A stretch of DNA of 64,000 nt, from the NCBI RefSeq assembly GCF_900198835.1, contig NZ_LT900021.1, positions 434,001 to 498,000 of the forward strand. Reading direction: 5' to 3'. Position numbers and translations under genes: made by a program. A model generated the notes under the pieces. It worked only from the letters and a program-made list of their open reading frames with translations. It searched no databases and was not told the DNA's origin. The DNA is from Thermococcus henrietii (GTDB taxonomy: Archaea; Methanobacteriota_B; Thermococci; Thermococcales; Thermococcaceae). This document shows, one piece after another, positions 49,393 through 57,882 of this stretch. Each line of letters begins with the position of its first letter. Within the stretch, counting starts at the first letter, position 1.

Positions 49393-50607
49393 ATGAAAGT
49401 TTTGTTTATAACTCAGGAGATTCCAAATCCAACCGATGGGACGGGGATTAGATCTTACAATTTCATTAAATACTTATCAAATTTTTATGATATATATTTA
49501 ATATCCTATTTATCACCTAAAGAATATCTCGAAAAATACTACAATGAGATGAAACAATTATGTAAACACATTTATATAATAAAACGGAACAATACAAGCT
49601 TATATTTTAGTACAATCAAAAATCTATTTCAATATCTGTTTTTTGGATGGAGGTTTACCTATGGAAGAATAGACCCTCTGGGTGCTATGTACTCTATTAA
49701 AATGGCTAAGTTGATTGAGGATGTTATCTCAGAAATAAAACCTAACGTGATTGTCTCAGATAATACTATGGCGTACTATGTAGCAAAGGCTCCAGTCAAG
49801 AAAATTGTAGACGCCACAGATTGTAATTCCAAGTTATGGGTGGATTTGTATTGGGCATCAACATCCTTTTTAGAGAAAACTTTTTGGGCTATTGAGTTCA
49901 TTAGGGAAGTGTATAAGGAACTGTTTGTATATTCCCTCTACGACCGGGTTATTGTAGTAACTAACGAAGACAAGAGACTTCTTTCAAGAAGAGTGTCTCC
50001 TTATAAAATTACTGTGATACCCAATGGCATTGAAGGAATAAAACAAAGCTCCCAAATACGGATACGTGAATATCCCCTATCTATAGCATATATTGGACAC
50101 TTGGGAGATAAAAAGAACATCGATTCCATCATGTACTTTTATTATAATATATACAAGCATATAAAAAAGGAAATTCCAACAATACGACTTTATCTAATCG
50201 GAAAAGAGCCCTCTCCAGTTTTAGAGAAAATAGAAAAAATGGATAAAAGCGTTATAATCACGGGGTTTGTTAAAGATATTGAAAAGTACGTATCTAGAGT
50301 CTCTGTAGTAGTCGTTCCAACTGTGTATGGAACTGGAATCAAAAACAAAATGCTTCTAGCCTTGGCCCTAGGAAAACCTGTTGTGGCAACCTCGGTTGGT
50401 GCTCTCGGCATCAATGGTAAGACTAATCACCACTTTTTAGTTACCGACGATCCGAAACAATTCAGTAGATATATTATAGATATTCTCCAAAGTGCTACAA
50501 AACGAAGAAAGCTTGGTTACTGTGGAACTAAGTTAGTTAAGGACAAGTATACATGGGAAAACGCAGGAAGATTGTTAAAATATGAAATCGAGAAATTGGT
50601 TGATTAG
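49393..50607 (+). CDS. GT4 glycosyltransferase
   Basis: A 404-residue GT-B enzyme with the family start VLFITQEIPNPTDGTGIRSY, a central VTVIPNGIEG-like segment (KITVIPNGIEGI near residue 208), LSIAYIGHLGDKKNIDSI near 228 and VVVVPTVYGTGIKNKMLLAL near 308. ATG 49393 follows AGGTGAAAG; the upstream GTG is in the ribosome site. Strongly AT-rich with many isoleucine and lysine codons. Its 3' end meets the convergent GT2 gene with a four-base overlap. Confidence 0.88.
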   Translation: MKVLFITQEIPNPTDGTGIRSYNFIKYLSNFYDIYLISYLSPKEYLEKYYNEMKQLCKHIYIIKRNNTSLYFSTIKNLFQYLFFGWRFTYGRIDPLGAMYSIKMAKLIEDVISEIKPNVIVSDNTMAYYVAKAPVKKIVDATDCNSKLWVDLYWASTSFLEKTFWAIEFIREVYKELFVYSLYDRVIVVTNEDKRLLSRRVSPYKITVIPNGIEGIKQSSQIRIREYPLSIAYIGHLGDKKNIDSIMYFYYNIYKHIKKEIPTIRLYLIGKEPSPVLEKIEKMDKSVIITGFVKDIEKYVSRVSVVVVPTVYGTGIKNKMLLALALGKPVVATSVGALGINGKTNHHFLVTDDPKQFSRYIIDILQSATKRRKLGYCGTKLVKDKYTWENAGRLLKYEIEKLVD

Positions 50608-51650
50608 TTTGTAATTCCGTCTAAGATGCCCTTTAAATACGACAAATACAAATCCCAATTAGTATGATAGATAACGAAAACACCAAAATAAAACCATATT
50701 TCCCAAGTAAACGTATATAACAAACTAACATTTAAGAATTTAATTAGGCTATTTTTCTTTAAAAACCAAAATCTATTTCGTATCATATGATAAATAAAGA
50801 ATGAACTTTTGGGGCCTCCACTGGAAGCTGCTACTTTGTGCCATATCTTTGCAGTGGGCACATAGACTAGTGTATAACCTTCTCTTTTTGTTCTAAAATC
50901 TAAATCTGTCTCCTCCCAATAACAGAAAAATCTTTCATCAAAGAGCCCAATTTTTTCTAGAACTTCTTTTTTAATCAGCATGCAAGATCCCTCAATTTTA
51001 TCAACACTCATAAGTTTATTCCATTGCCCTTGATCCACCTCATTAAAACCGTATCTTTTCTCTGTGCCTCTCCAAAGAACTAAATCTGCTCCAGTAAAGT
51101 TAATTACGTCATTCCTACTGTTATAATCATAGTAATAAATCTTTGGCCCTGTAATTCCAATTTTTTCATCATTTTCAGCAACATTAACGAGCTCGTCTAG
51201 AAAGTGTGGGTCTACTACAGTATCATTGTTCAAAAGTAAGATATAATCTGGATTTAATGTACTTAGAGCAAACTTCATACCAATGTTATTACCCCCAGCA
51301 AAACCGTAGTTGTTTTTGTTTTTAATTAAAATCATTCTTCTATCTATATCACACTTTTCATAAAGTGCTTTTTTGTTAAATCGTCCATGCTTTGCATCAT
51401 TCTCACTAATTTCAAACACTTTAATTGGCTTATTATACGGATTATATTCAAAGAATTTTGAGTTAACCTGCATTCTTCCGGAAGCGTATTCTTTGATATT
51501 CTTAATTGAGTTATCACTAGAACCATTGTCAACAACGATAACATCGTAGTTAGGGTATGTTATTCTATACACTGACTCTAGGCACTCTATTGTGTCTCTC
51601 CAGCCGTTCCAGTTAAGGATTATTATAGTAACTCTCGGGGCGGTCATCAT
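50604..51650 (-). CDS. GT2 glycosyltransferase (rhamnosyltransferase-like)
   Basis: A GT-A family 2 enzyme of about 348 residues. VTIIILNWNGWRDTIECLES and VIVVDNGSSDNS form the nucleotide-binding half, LLLNNDTVVDPHFLDEL near residue 135 holds the metal-binding acidic pair, and FFCYWEETDLDFRTKREGY near 245 carries the catalytic ED motif of rhamnosyl- and galactofuranosyl-type transferases. ATG 51650 is chosen; ATG 51647 is equally good. It is the only left-reading gene in this stretch and is divergent from the DUF2206 gene. Confidence 0.87.
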   Translation of the reverse strand: MMTAPRVTIIILNWNGWRDTIECLESVYRITYPNYDVIVVDNGSSDNSIKNIKEYASGRMQVNSKFFEYNPYNKPIKVFEISENDAKHGRFNKKALYEKCDIDRRMILIKNKNNYGFAGGNNIGMKFALSTLNPDYILLLNNDTVVDPHFLDELVNVAENDEKIGITGPKIYYYDYNSRNDVINFTGADLVLWRGTEKRYGFNEVDQGQWNKLMSVDKIEGSCMLIKKEVLEKIGLFDERFFCYWEETDLDFRTKREGYTLVYVPTAKIWHKVAASSGGPKSSFFIYHMIRNRFWFLKKNSLIKFLNVSLLYTFTWEIWFYFGVFVIYHTNWDLYLSYLKGILDGITN

Positions 51651-51668
51651 TATGGTACCGGTCAAAAA

Positions 51669-51679
51669 CATTATAAAGA
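51669..51679 (+). promoter_or_regulatory. TATA box of the DUF2206 gene
   Basis: CATTATAAAGA at 51669-51679 gives a start near 51698, followed by GGAGTG and ATG 51712. This supports the internal start over longer reading frames that overlap the divergent GT2 gene. Confidence 0.5.
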
Positions 51680-51711
51680 CTTTTCTATGGTATTATGCTT
51701 GGAGTGTGGGA

Positions 51712-53814
51712 ATGAGCAAAAGGAAGGAAATTATAATTACAATTTCAATCCTGCTAGGATTAAATTCGTCAATAATTGCAGGTTATTTAGGGATTCATAT
51801 TCCTTTGGCTAGGTACGTTTTTGGGTTTCTTGTGTTAACATTTTTGCCTGGTTATCTCTTATTAGCTATATCCGGAGCAACCTTCGATAGCTTTTCAGAG
51901 CGGGTATTTATGAGTGTTGCTCTGAGTATCTCCGTCATCATGCTTGTGGGAATTTTTGCTAATTTTGTATATCCCCTTCTTGGAGTGGATAAGCCGATTA
52001 CTCTCTGGTCAATTTTAGTGACCATTAACTTGATTATCCTATCTCTTGTTATGATGTATAAGAAAATTGGATTTAGTGTTTCTGATAATTACACAAACAA
52101 AAAGATAGTTCTTTCAAAATTGGATTTTCCCTTTATCCTCCTACCAATTTGGTCTCTACTTGGTGCTTATCGTTTTAGTCATTATGGAGATAATAAGGGG
52201 TTGCTTTTCTTGTATCTCGTTATTTCTTTTACCCCTATACTCTTTTTTAGATATAAAACTTTTAACAAAACTTTTGCTATATGGTCTATTGCCATCTCTT
52301 TAATATGGTCCACTACTTTTGGAGTGTCCTGGGGGTATATTTGGGGATACGATATAAATGGCGAGTATCATTATGCTAACTTAGTGCTTTCAAGTGGGAT
52401 TTGGAATATTTCAACATACTATCAATACAACACAATTGCAAGCGATAATATTTTGGCACCGGTTTATTCTTTGATTTTAAGTGTTAATATAATATGGATC
52501 TTTAAAATTATATATCCCTTATTTCTTTCATTAGTTCCTGTAATTTTGCTTAAAGCATATGAAAAACTTCTAAAAAATAAAATGTTGGCAGAATTTTCAG
52601 TGCTTTTCTTTGTTTTTTTATCAACCTTTTTTACAGAGCTAGTCCAACTAGCAAGACAAATGATAGCAGAACTATACTTAGCTCTCTTAGTTTACATGCT
52701 TATAACGAGAGTAAACAAAACCTTTGTACTTCTTTTTTTGATATCACTTGCAGTTTCCCATTATGGGACAGCATACCTAGTTATGTTCGCTTTTTTGTTC
52801 ATCTCTTTCCTTAAAGCATTTAGCCCTAACATCAAACAAAAATTTAGTAATACCCTAGTGATGGTTTTCTCTGTTGTTACGATACTTTGGTACTCCTATG
52901 CTGGAAGAGGAGTTCAATTCACTAACCTGACTCTTATTGGATATCAGACACTGATAATGCTTAAGAATATATTTAATCCTCAGTATTCTCAGGGACTTGA
53001 ACTTATAGTTTCTAAAACAACCCTTGGGTGGGAAATTGCAAAATGGGTAAATATAATTGCACAGATTATGATCATGATTGGCATAATGAAAACGGTGTAT
53101 AATGCTAAAGATAACAAGAAATACCTTGAATTTTATATCCTCTCCTTTGTCTTTTTCCTTTATGATATCGCGGGAATTGTAGTGCCATACTTCTCAAACA
53201 GACTTAATGCTACACGACTGTATCAAATAACTTTGTTTTTCCTATCACCATATTTCACTATTGGAATCACTACGCTTATAACATTGCTAAGAAAAATTTT
53301 GCCGTTTAAAAAGATTGGAACTATCGAGAAAAAAGCCACTAGGGTCATAGCAATTTTTCTGGTTATATACTTCTTATCAAATTCAGGGATCATAGTGGTG
53401 GCATTACATGACCCTCATCCTCCAATATGGTTAGAGAAAATCAATGGTCCATACTGGGACTCTAGCGAAATATATGGGGGTAAGTGGCTTGTCATCCACA
53501 AAGGTAATAACATGAAAATATATTCTGATCAAGACCATGCCTTAATATTTCTCGGTCTTATTGGTCAGCCAATTTCGGGGGTATCCTTTAGAGGAAATTT
53601 AAATGAGGATATAATTCTTAATCTTCCTAACAAAGATGCATATTTATACTTTGGATCAATTGAAGTTGTTAGAAAAAAAGTACCTGTACAAGTTTGGTTT
53701 GGTTCTATTAGTAAGGTAAAGTATGTGTCTCTATATAACCCTACACTATTCAGATATCTCCTAAATTCACAAAAAATATATGCCTCAAACTCAGTTTGGA
53801 TATACAAGGTTTAA
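51712..53814 (+). CDS. DUF2206-type multispan membrane protein
   Basis: A 700-residue membrane protein with about 15 or more helices and a C-terminal outside domain, resembling the archaeal DUF2206 family found in glycan loci. The first luminal loop has WGYDINGEYHYANLVLSSG near residue 220 with acidic and histidine residues, and VSHYGTAYLVM near 345; large proteins of this shape include GT-C transferases and polymerases. The start ATG 51712 is supported by TATA and GGAGTG; longer frames overlap the divergent gene. AT-rich, like its neighbours. Confidence 0.78.
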   Translation: MSKRKEIIITISILLGLNSSIIAGYLGIHIPLARYVFGFLVLTFLPGYLLLAISGATFDSFSERVFMSVALSISVIMLVGIFANFVYPLLGVDKPITLWSILVTINLIILSLVMMYKKIGFSVSDNYTNKKIVLSKLDFPFILLPIWSLLGAYRFSHYGDNKGLLFLYLVISFTPILFFRYKTFNKTFAIWSIAISLIWSTTFGVSWGYIWGYDINGEYHYANLVLSSGIWNISTYYQYNTIASDNILAPVYSLILSVNIIWIFKIIYPLFLSLVPVILLKAYEKLLKNKMLAEFSVLFFVFLSTFFTELVQLARQMIAELYLALLVYMLITRVNKTFVLLFLISLAVSHYGTAYLVMFAFLFISFLKAFSPNIKQKFSNTLVMVFSVVTILWYSYAGRGVQFTNLTLIGYQTLIMLKNIFNPQYSQGLELIVSKTTLGWEIAKWVNIIAQIMIMIGIMKTVYNAKDNKKYLEFYILSFVFFLYDIAGIVVPYFSNRLNATRLYQITLFFLSPYFTIGITTLITLLRKILPFKKIGTIEKKATRVIAIFLVIYFLSNSGIIVVALHDPHPPIWLEKINGPYWDSSEIYGGKWLVIHKGNNMKIYSDQDHALIFLGLIGQPISGVSFRGNLNEDIILNLPNKDAYLYFGSIEVVRKKVPVQVWFGSISKVKYVSLYNPTLFRYLLNSQKIYASNSVWIYKV

Positions 53815-53829
53815 GGGAGAGTGATTAGA

Positions 53830-55194
53830 ATGGACTGCCCTAATGTAATGTTTATTATTGTAGACACCCTTAGAGATGACTATGCTAAGTCCTTAAAAAG
53901 CGAACTTAAGAAACTGGGGTTTATCCCCTATGAGAATGTTATTGCAACTGCATCTTGGACGACTCCAAGCCATGCATCAATTTTCACAGGAATGTATCCA
54001 GCATTCCATGAAGCTCATGAAACTAAGGATAAAAAAGATGTTAAAGTAAGGCTTAACATCAAACGAAACCTTTTGAGTTTTAAATTACGAGAACTAGGTT
54101 ATGACACATATTTGTTAAGTGCAAATCCATATATTCGTCCTGAATTTGGATTTGTGGGCTTTGATAACTTTTATGACAGTATGTACTTGCCACAGTTTTC
54201 TTTGTTATCATCAACTGAGAAAACTTTAATAAAACGGCTTGAGAACCACTATAAATCCAAATTAAAGCTAATCTGGGGCTTTGTACAAAATAGATATTTT
54301 AACCTTTTGATTAAAGCTAGTCTTAGTTATTTAGTTAGTAAACCTTATTTGTATATTTATTCAGCGTTAAAAAGATGGCCTAAGGACAAAGGGGCAACTG
54401 ATATTATAAAAGTTCTAAAACAATATCTCTCGTCTGCTGAGAGTATCCCGAAATTTGTCTTTATTAATTTCATGGAGGTTCATGAGCCTTATTTTTTGGG
54501 TGATGATTTAGGTGGAACCGGGTTCAGGGAGAATTTGAAAACAAATACTCTCAAATGGGAATTTGTTCAAAAATGGACAAAGTTATATCCAAATGAAGTT
54601 TTATATATAACTAAAAAAATCATAGATATAATGAAATTCTTAAAAGAAAAACGGACTTTTGATGATTTCCTTATTATAGTAACTAGTGATCATGGTCAAT
54701 TATTAGGTGAACACAACAGAATAGGGCATGGAACGTTCTTATACGATGAATTGCTTAGAGTCCCTTTGTTAGTAAAATATCCCAAATGTCATGAGTTAGA
54801 ACTATTGGATCCAAATAATAAACTACAACAATATGTTAGCTTAACGAAACTTAAACCATTTATTCTTGGGTTGATTGATAATAAATTTTCAGATGATAGT
54901 GTTTTGTATAACGATACCGTATTTGCTGAATCCTATGGAATTCATCAAAATGTTGGAAAGCCCCGTAATGAAATAGAACGAAAAAACATCGAGGAACTTG
55001 AAAAATACCGTATTGCTATTTACTACAAAAACTTCAAGGGCATCTTCAACGTCACAGACTGGAAATTTGAGAAAATCATTTCCTATGACCCTAACATTGA
55101 GGTTACAGAAGACATCGTTAAGCATATGAAAAAAGAAGTCATTAAGTTCCTCAAAATGGCCACAGCTACGAAGGTCCCAAAGATTAAGTTTTAA
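53830..55194 (+). CDS. Alkaline-phosphatase-superfamily (sulfatase-like) enzyme
   Basis: A 454-residue protein of the sulfatase/phosphatase superfamily. Metal-site motifs are NVMFIIVDTLRDDY at the N-terminus and VTSDHGQLLGEHNRIGHG near residue 285. The nucleophile region reads SWTTPSHASIFTG: threonine stands where sulfatases have the cysteine that becomes formylglycine. It may therefore be a phospho-transferase or phosphodiesterase decorating the glycan rather than a sulfatase. No signal peptide seen. AT-rich, directly after the DUF2206 gene. Confidence 0.82.
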   Translation: MDCPNVMFIIVDTLRDDYAKSLKSELKKLGFIPYENVIATASWTTPSHASIFTGMYPAFHEAHETKDKKDVKVRLNIKRNLLSFKLRELGYDTYLLSANPYIRPEFGFVGFDNFYDSMYLPQFSLLSSTEKTLIKRLENHYKSKLKLIWGFVQNRYFNLLIKASLSYLVSKPYLYIYSALKRWPKDKGATDIIKVLKQYLSSAESIPKFVFINFMEVHEPYFLGDDLGGTGFRENLKTNTLKWEFVQKWTKLYPNEVLYITKKIIDIMKFLKEKRTFDDFLIIVTSDHGQLLGEHNRIGHGTFLYDELLRVPLLVKYPKCHELELLDPNNKLQQYVSLTKLKPFILGLIDNKFSDDSVLYNDTVFAESYGIHQNVGKPRNEIERKNIEELEKYRIAIYYKNFKGIFNVTDWKFEKIISYDPNIEVTEDIVKHMKKEVIKFLKMATATKVPKIKF

Positions 55195-56720
55195 CAAAGC
55201 TTCCCGAGAATCTTTTCCAATATTTTCAATCTAATCCCCGTCTTCTTCTCCACGGCTTTGAGCACATCCACGTCTTCCCTTTCAATACTCCGGGTCAGGA
55301 GGATGAGGATTAGATAGACACCAATAATGCCAGCGGTGATAACGAGGGCGCTCCAGATACTCCTCGTGGAAACGTGAAGGTCCAGAGCCATCCCCAAAAG
55401 GCCAGCCCCGCAGAGGAGTACTTTGGTGTAGCTTCTGCTGAACGGATGAACCCCAACCTTCTTGTACAGTCTCGCGGAGTTGAGGACGTTTACCGTGAGG
55501 TACGACACTGCGGTTGCAACGGCCGCACCGTTTATCCCGTAAGCGGGTATTAGGAGTGCGTTTAGGACAACGTTCGTCCCCGCGGACAGCAGGTTTGAGG
55601 ACATTATGAAACCGTTATCCCCTATGACTATCAGGCTCAACCCGTTTAACCCAAGGAGTGTGTGGAACATAAACCCAGCCGCCAGAATCTGGAGGGCGGT
55701 TGCTGCGGGGGTGTACTTGGGGCCGAAGAAGAACCCTATCGTTGCCGCCGGGAACAGGAACATGAGGGCAAAGAGGGGGAACGTTGCTATGAATATCCAC
55801 TTGGTGAGAACTTGGTAAACCCTCTTGAATTCTTCGAGCTGTCCCCTCGCATAGAGGGCCGTTGCGAGGGGAGGGAAGATTACTCCCGCGGAGTTCAGAA
55901 AGATGGGTAAGAGCTTCGCAATAGGCGCGGCACCGTTGTAGAGGCCGGCCGCCCCCGGTCCGAGGTAGTGGCCGAGCATTAGCGTATCCGTCCAGGTCAT
56001 TATGAAGCTCGCCAGTCCCGTCAGCATGAGGGGAACGGAGAACTTAACCAATTCCTTCCCAATTTTCGAATCCAACGCGGGCTTTACGTCGAAGGTTCTT
56101 ACCCTTAGAACGTCAAGTGTGAGGGTCGCAAAGGTCACTGCCTGCGCGAGAACGTAGGCTAGGAAGACGAACTCAAAGGAGAACCCAAGCACTACACCAA
56201 CCACCACAAAGGCCAAGAACAGCGCGGGATACGCCACGTTCTGGAAATACACCTGCTCCCTAACCCGTCCGAATCCCCTGGATATCGATACCATGACCGA
56301 GACCAGTGCGGAAAACGGCAGGGCGAAGGCAAGTATTCTGAGTGCGTGTGCGAGTGCTCCTCCACCGAAGAGGCCGGCGACCTCGGGGGAACCCGCGAAG
56401 AGGAAGCCCGCCCATACCAGTCCGCTGATTAACGTCAGCGTGATGGCTGTGGATGTCAGTTGCCCCACCTTCGATGGGTCCTTCTCACGGTAAAACGCGA
56501 CCTCCCTCGGGAGGGAATTCGGGAAGCCGAGGGTCGCGACGACGAGGGCTATGCTCAGAACGGTTAAGGCGAGGTTGAAGACGCCGTAGTCCGACGTCGA
56601 GAAGTGCCTCGCTATTATCGCTCTGCTGACGAACTGCAGGAGCATCGAGATTACGGTGCCTGCGAAAACGATTCCGGTCCCCCTGGCGATTTTCTGGAGC
56701 GCTTGGCTTGCCTCGCTCAT
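55191..56720 (-). CDS. Polysaccharide/oligosaccharide flippase (Wzx-type, MOP superfamily)
   Basis: A 509-residue membrane protein with about 14 helices, of the family that flips lipid-linked oligosaccharides. It starts SEASQALQKIARGTGIVFAG and continues with SRAIIARHFSTSDYGVFNLA, the usual first-helix motif, and has the second-half helices with GINGAAVATAVSYLTVNVLN. ATG 56720 is chosen because AAGGTGA lies five bases upstream. GC content returns to normal here. A 5' fragment of a second, similar flippase gene remains at 57686-57877. Confidence 0.92.
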   Translation of the reverse strand: MSEASQALQKIARGTGIVFAGTVISMLLQFVSRAIIARHFSTSDYGVFNLALTVLSIALVVATLGFPNSLPREVAFYREKDPSKVGQLTSTAITLTLISGLVWAGFLFAGSPEVAGLFGGGALAHALRILAFALPFSALVSVMVSISRGFGRVREQVYFQNVAYPALFLAFVVVGVVLGFSFEFVFLAYVLAQAVTFATLTLDVLRVRTFDVKPALDSKIGKELVKFSVPLMLTGLASFIMTWTDTLMLGHYLGPGAAGLYNGAAPIAKLLPIFLNSAGVIFPPLATALYARGQLEEFKRVYQVLTKWIFIATFPLFALMFLFPAATIGFFFGPKYTPAATALQILAAGFMFHTLLGLNGLSLIVIGDNGFIMSSNLLSAGTNVVLNALLIPAYGINGAAVATAVSYLTVNVLNSARLYKKVGVHPFSRSYTKVLLCGAGLLGMALDLHVSTRSIWSALVITAGIIGVYLILILLTRSIEREDVDVLKAVEKKTGIRLKILEKILGKLC

Positions 56721-56732
56721 GGGAGTCACCTT

Positions 56733-56769
56733 TTGACTCATTTGACTCAGGGTTGACTCATGTTGAGTC
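56733..56769 (-). repeat. TGAGTCAA repeats upstream of the flippase gene
   Basis: On the minus strand TGAGTCAA occurs three times (ends at 56733, 56742, 56753) and a related GACTCAA once (56763-56769), all within 37 bases before the flippase ribosome site. In one frame they encode HESTLSQMSQK, so they may be the decayed end of a coding sequence (see the HTH remnant) or may act as binding sites. Confidence 0.55.
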
Positions 56770-56926
56770 TTTAGTTTATACTTGCCCCTTTCAACACACT
56801 CGAAACTTTCTTAACCAGATTGCCAAGATCCCTTGTCGCTGTTTGTCTTGAAACTTTAAACAGCTCCTGGTATTCCTTATTCGTTATACTGCCTTTTCCT
56901 TCACATAGAGTACTACCCTGAAATTA
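56735..56926 (-). pseudogene. Remnant of an HTH-ended protein (AlbA_2/Fic-type C-terminus)
   Basis: Reading leftwards from about 56926, one frame gives GKGSITNKEYQELFKVSRQ and TATRDLGNLVKK, the winged-helix segment found at the C-terminus of AlbA_2-type regulators and Fic proteins. It then runs into unrelated residues and a stop at 56771. A second frame takes over with ECVERGKYKLKTQHE and SQMSQK, which matches the expected end of the same domain and is in frame with the flippase. The original gene therefore has a frameshift and has lost its N-terminal part. No intact copy is in the window. Confidence 0.6.
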
Positions 56927-56956
56927 TGAAAATCGGAGGATTCTCTTTGATTCCAT

Positions 56957-57337
56957 CTAGACACTGATAGAAGTGACTGCCGTAGGAAGGCCGACGTTTG
57001 CCATTTCCAGTACCCTTGAGCGCTCACGTTCCTTTTTTCTCTGGACTACAACTATTGAAATCATCATTTCAACCCGGTCTTCGCTGATCTTAATCTCCGC
57101 GTGGAGCCTCCTAATGTTCCTGAGCAGGCCTTTGTCCAATCCGAACTTCTTGGATGCCCCAAGTATCTCAAAACCGATGACGTCCAGCTTATCCCCACCC
57201 GAAAGCCGGCCAAAGTCAAGAATAACATCGTCCCCAAGCATAACGGAATGCTCATACTTGCCCTCCGGCACCACTACAAAGAGTGAATCGACGAGGGGAT
57301 CGTAATCCACGGGTCTGAACTCAATCTTCTCCCCCAT
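56957..57337 (-). CDS. DUF2283 protein, putative antitoxin
   Basis: A 126-residue protein resembling DUF2283, which is usually found as the partner of DUF4258 toxins. The family-like portion is FRPVDYDPLVDSLFVVVPEG followed by VILDFGRLSGGDKLDVIGFE and ILGASKKFG; the C-terminal third is a charged beta extension. ATG 57337 has GGTGAAAGA upstream and overlaps the preceding gene by 17 bases. The overlap and pairing suggest a toxin-antitoxin unit with the toxin gene first. Confidence 0.7.
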   Translation of the reverse strand: MGEKIEFRPVDYDPLVDSLFVVVPEGKYEHSVMLGDDVILDFGRLSGGDKLDVIGFEILGASKKFGLDKGLLRNIRRLHAEIKISEDRVEMMISIVVVQRKKERERSRVLEMANVGLPTAVTSISV

Positions 57338-57653
57338 ACTCTTTCACCTTCGTTCTCCTCTTGGAGGGTTGCGGAAACACCGTCACCACGGTTAATTTTA
57401 ATTTGCTCTTAACATGCCTTGCATCCACTATTATTATCAGGTCCTTATCCTCAGTATACGCGTAATATAACTTAAACCTCCCCTCAGGCTCTTGCTGGAG
57501 CACGCCTCTGAGTCTCTGTGGGTTATAAAGCAGTTCTTCCACCAAATCCTTTGAAATTCCCCTAATCTGGAGGCGATATTCACAGTGATGTGTAACTGTA
57601 ACCTCAGAGATGCTTTTGGATCTCAACAGAGCCACGAACTTGGTGAAATCCAT
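57321..57653 (-). CDS. DUF4258-like protein, putative toxin
   Basis: A 110-residue protein like DUF4258, related to RelE/BrnT-type RNase toxins. The pattern VTHHCEYRLQIRGISKDLVE, a conserved His followed by a helix, then GRFKLYYAYTEDKDLIIIVD and VKSKLKLTVVTVFPQ fits the family; the expected conserved His and Arg near residue 22-28 are present. ATG 57653 lies about 35 bases after the TATA-like ATATTTAAAT, nearly leaderless. Paired with the DUF2283 gene. Confidence 0.7.
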   Translation of the reverse strand: MDFTKFVALLRSKSISEVTVTHHCEYRLQIRGISKDLVEELLYNPQRLRGVLQQEPEGRFKLYYAYTEDKDLIIIVDARHVKSKLKLTVVTVFPQPSKRRTKVKEYGGED

Positions 57654-57685
57654 GTTTCTTCGAATATTGTATCCAAACCGAGAAT

Positions 57686-57877
57686 TTAAATATTACGTTT
57701 CTGGAGCCTCTCCCTGAATGAAGCTTTCAAAAAAGCAACGTAAAGATTAGAGCTTCGCTTATGAGGACTCATGAGCCTTTTCCACGTGACAGACCAGAAA
57801 ACATCAAACCTACGTCCAGCAAAAACGATTCCAGTTCCCCTAGCAATCTTCTGCAGGGCCTGGCTTGCCTCGCTCAT
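57686..57877 (-). pseudogene. 5' fragment of a second flippase gene
   Basis: Starting at ATG 57877 with AGGTGACCCTC, the first 21 codons encode the same residues as the intact flippase at 56720 (SEASQALQKIARGTGIVFAG after Met). Over 59 aligned bases I count nine differences, all synonymous. After codon 21 the similarity stops and the frame runs on for 43 unrelated codons. It follows the nucleotidyltransferase stop by five bases, so a flippase gene once formed an operon with the HTH/nucleotidyltransferase pair and was deleted. Confidence 0.75.
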
Positions 57878-57882
57878 GAGGG

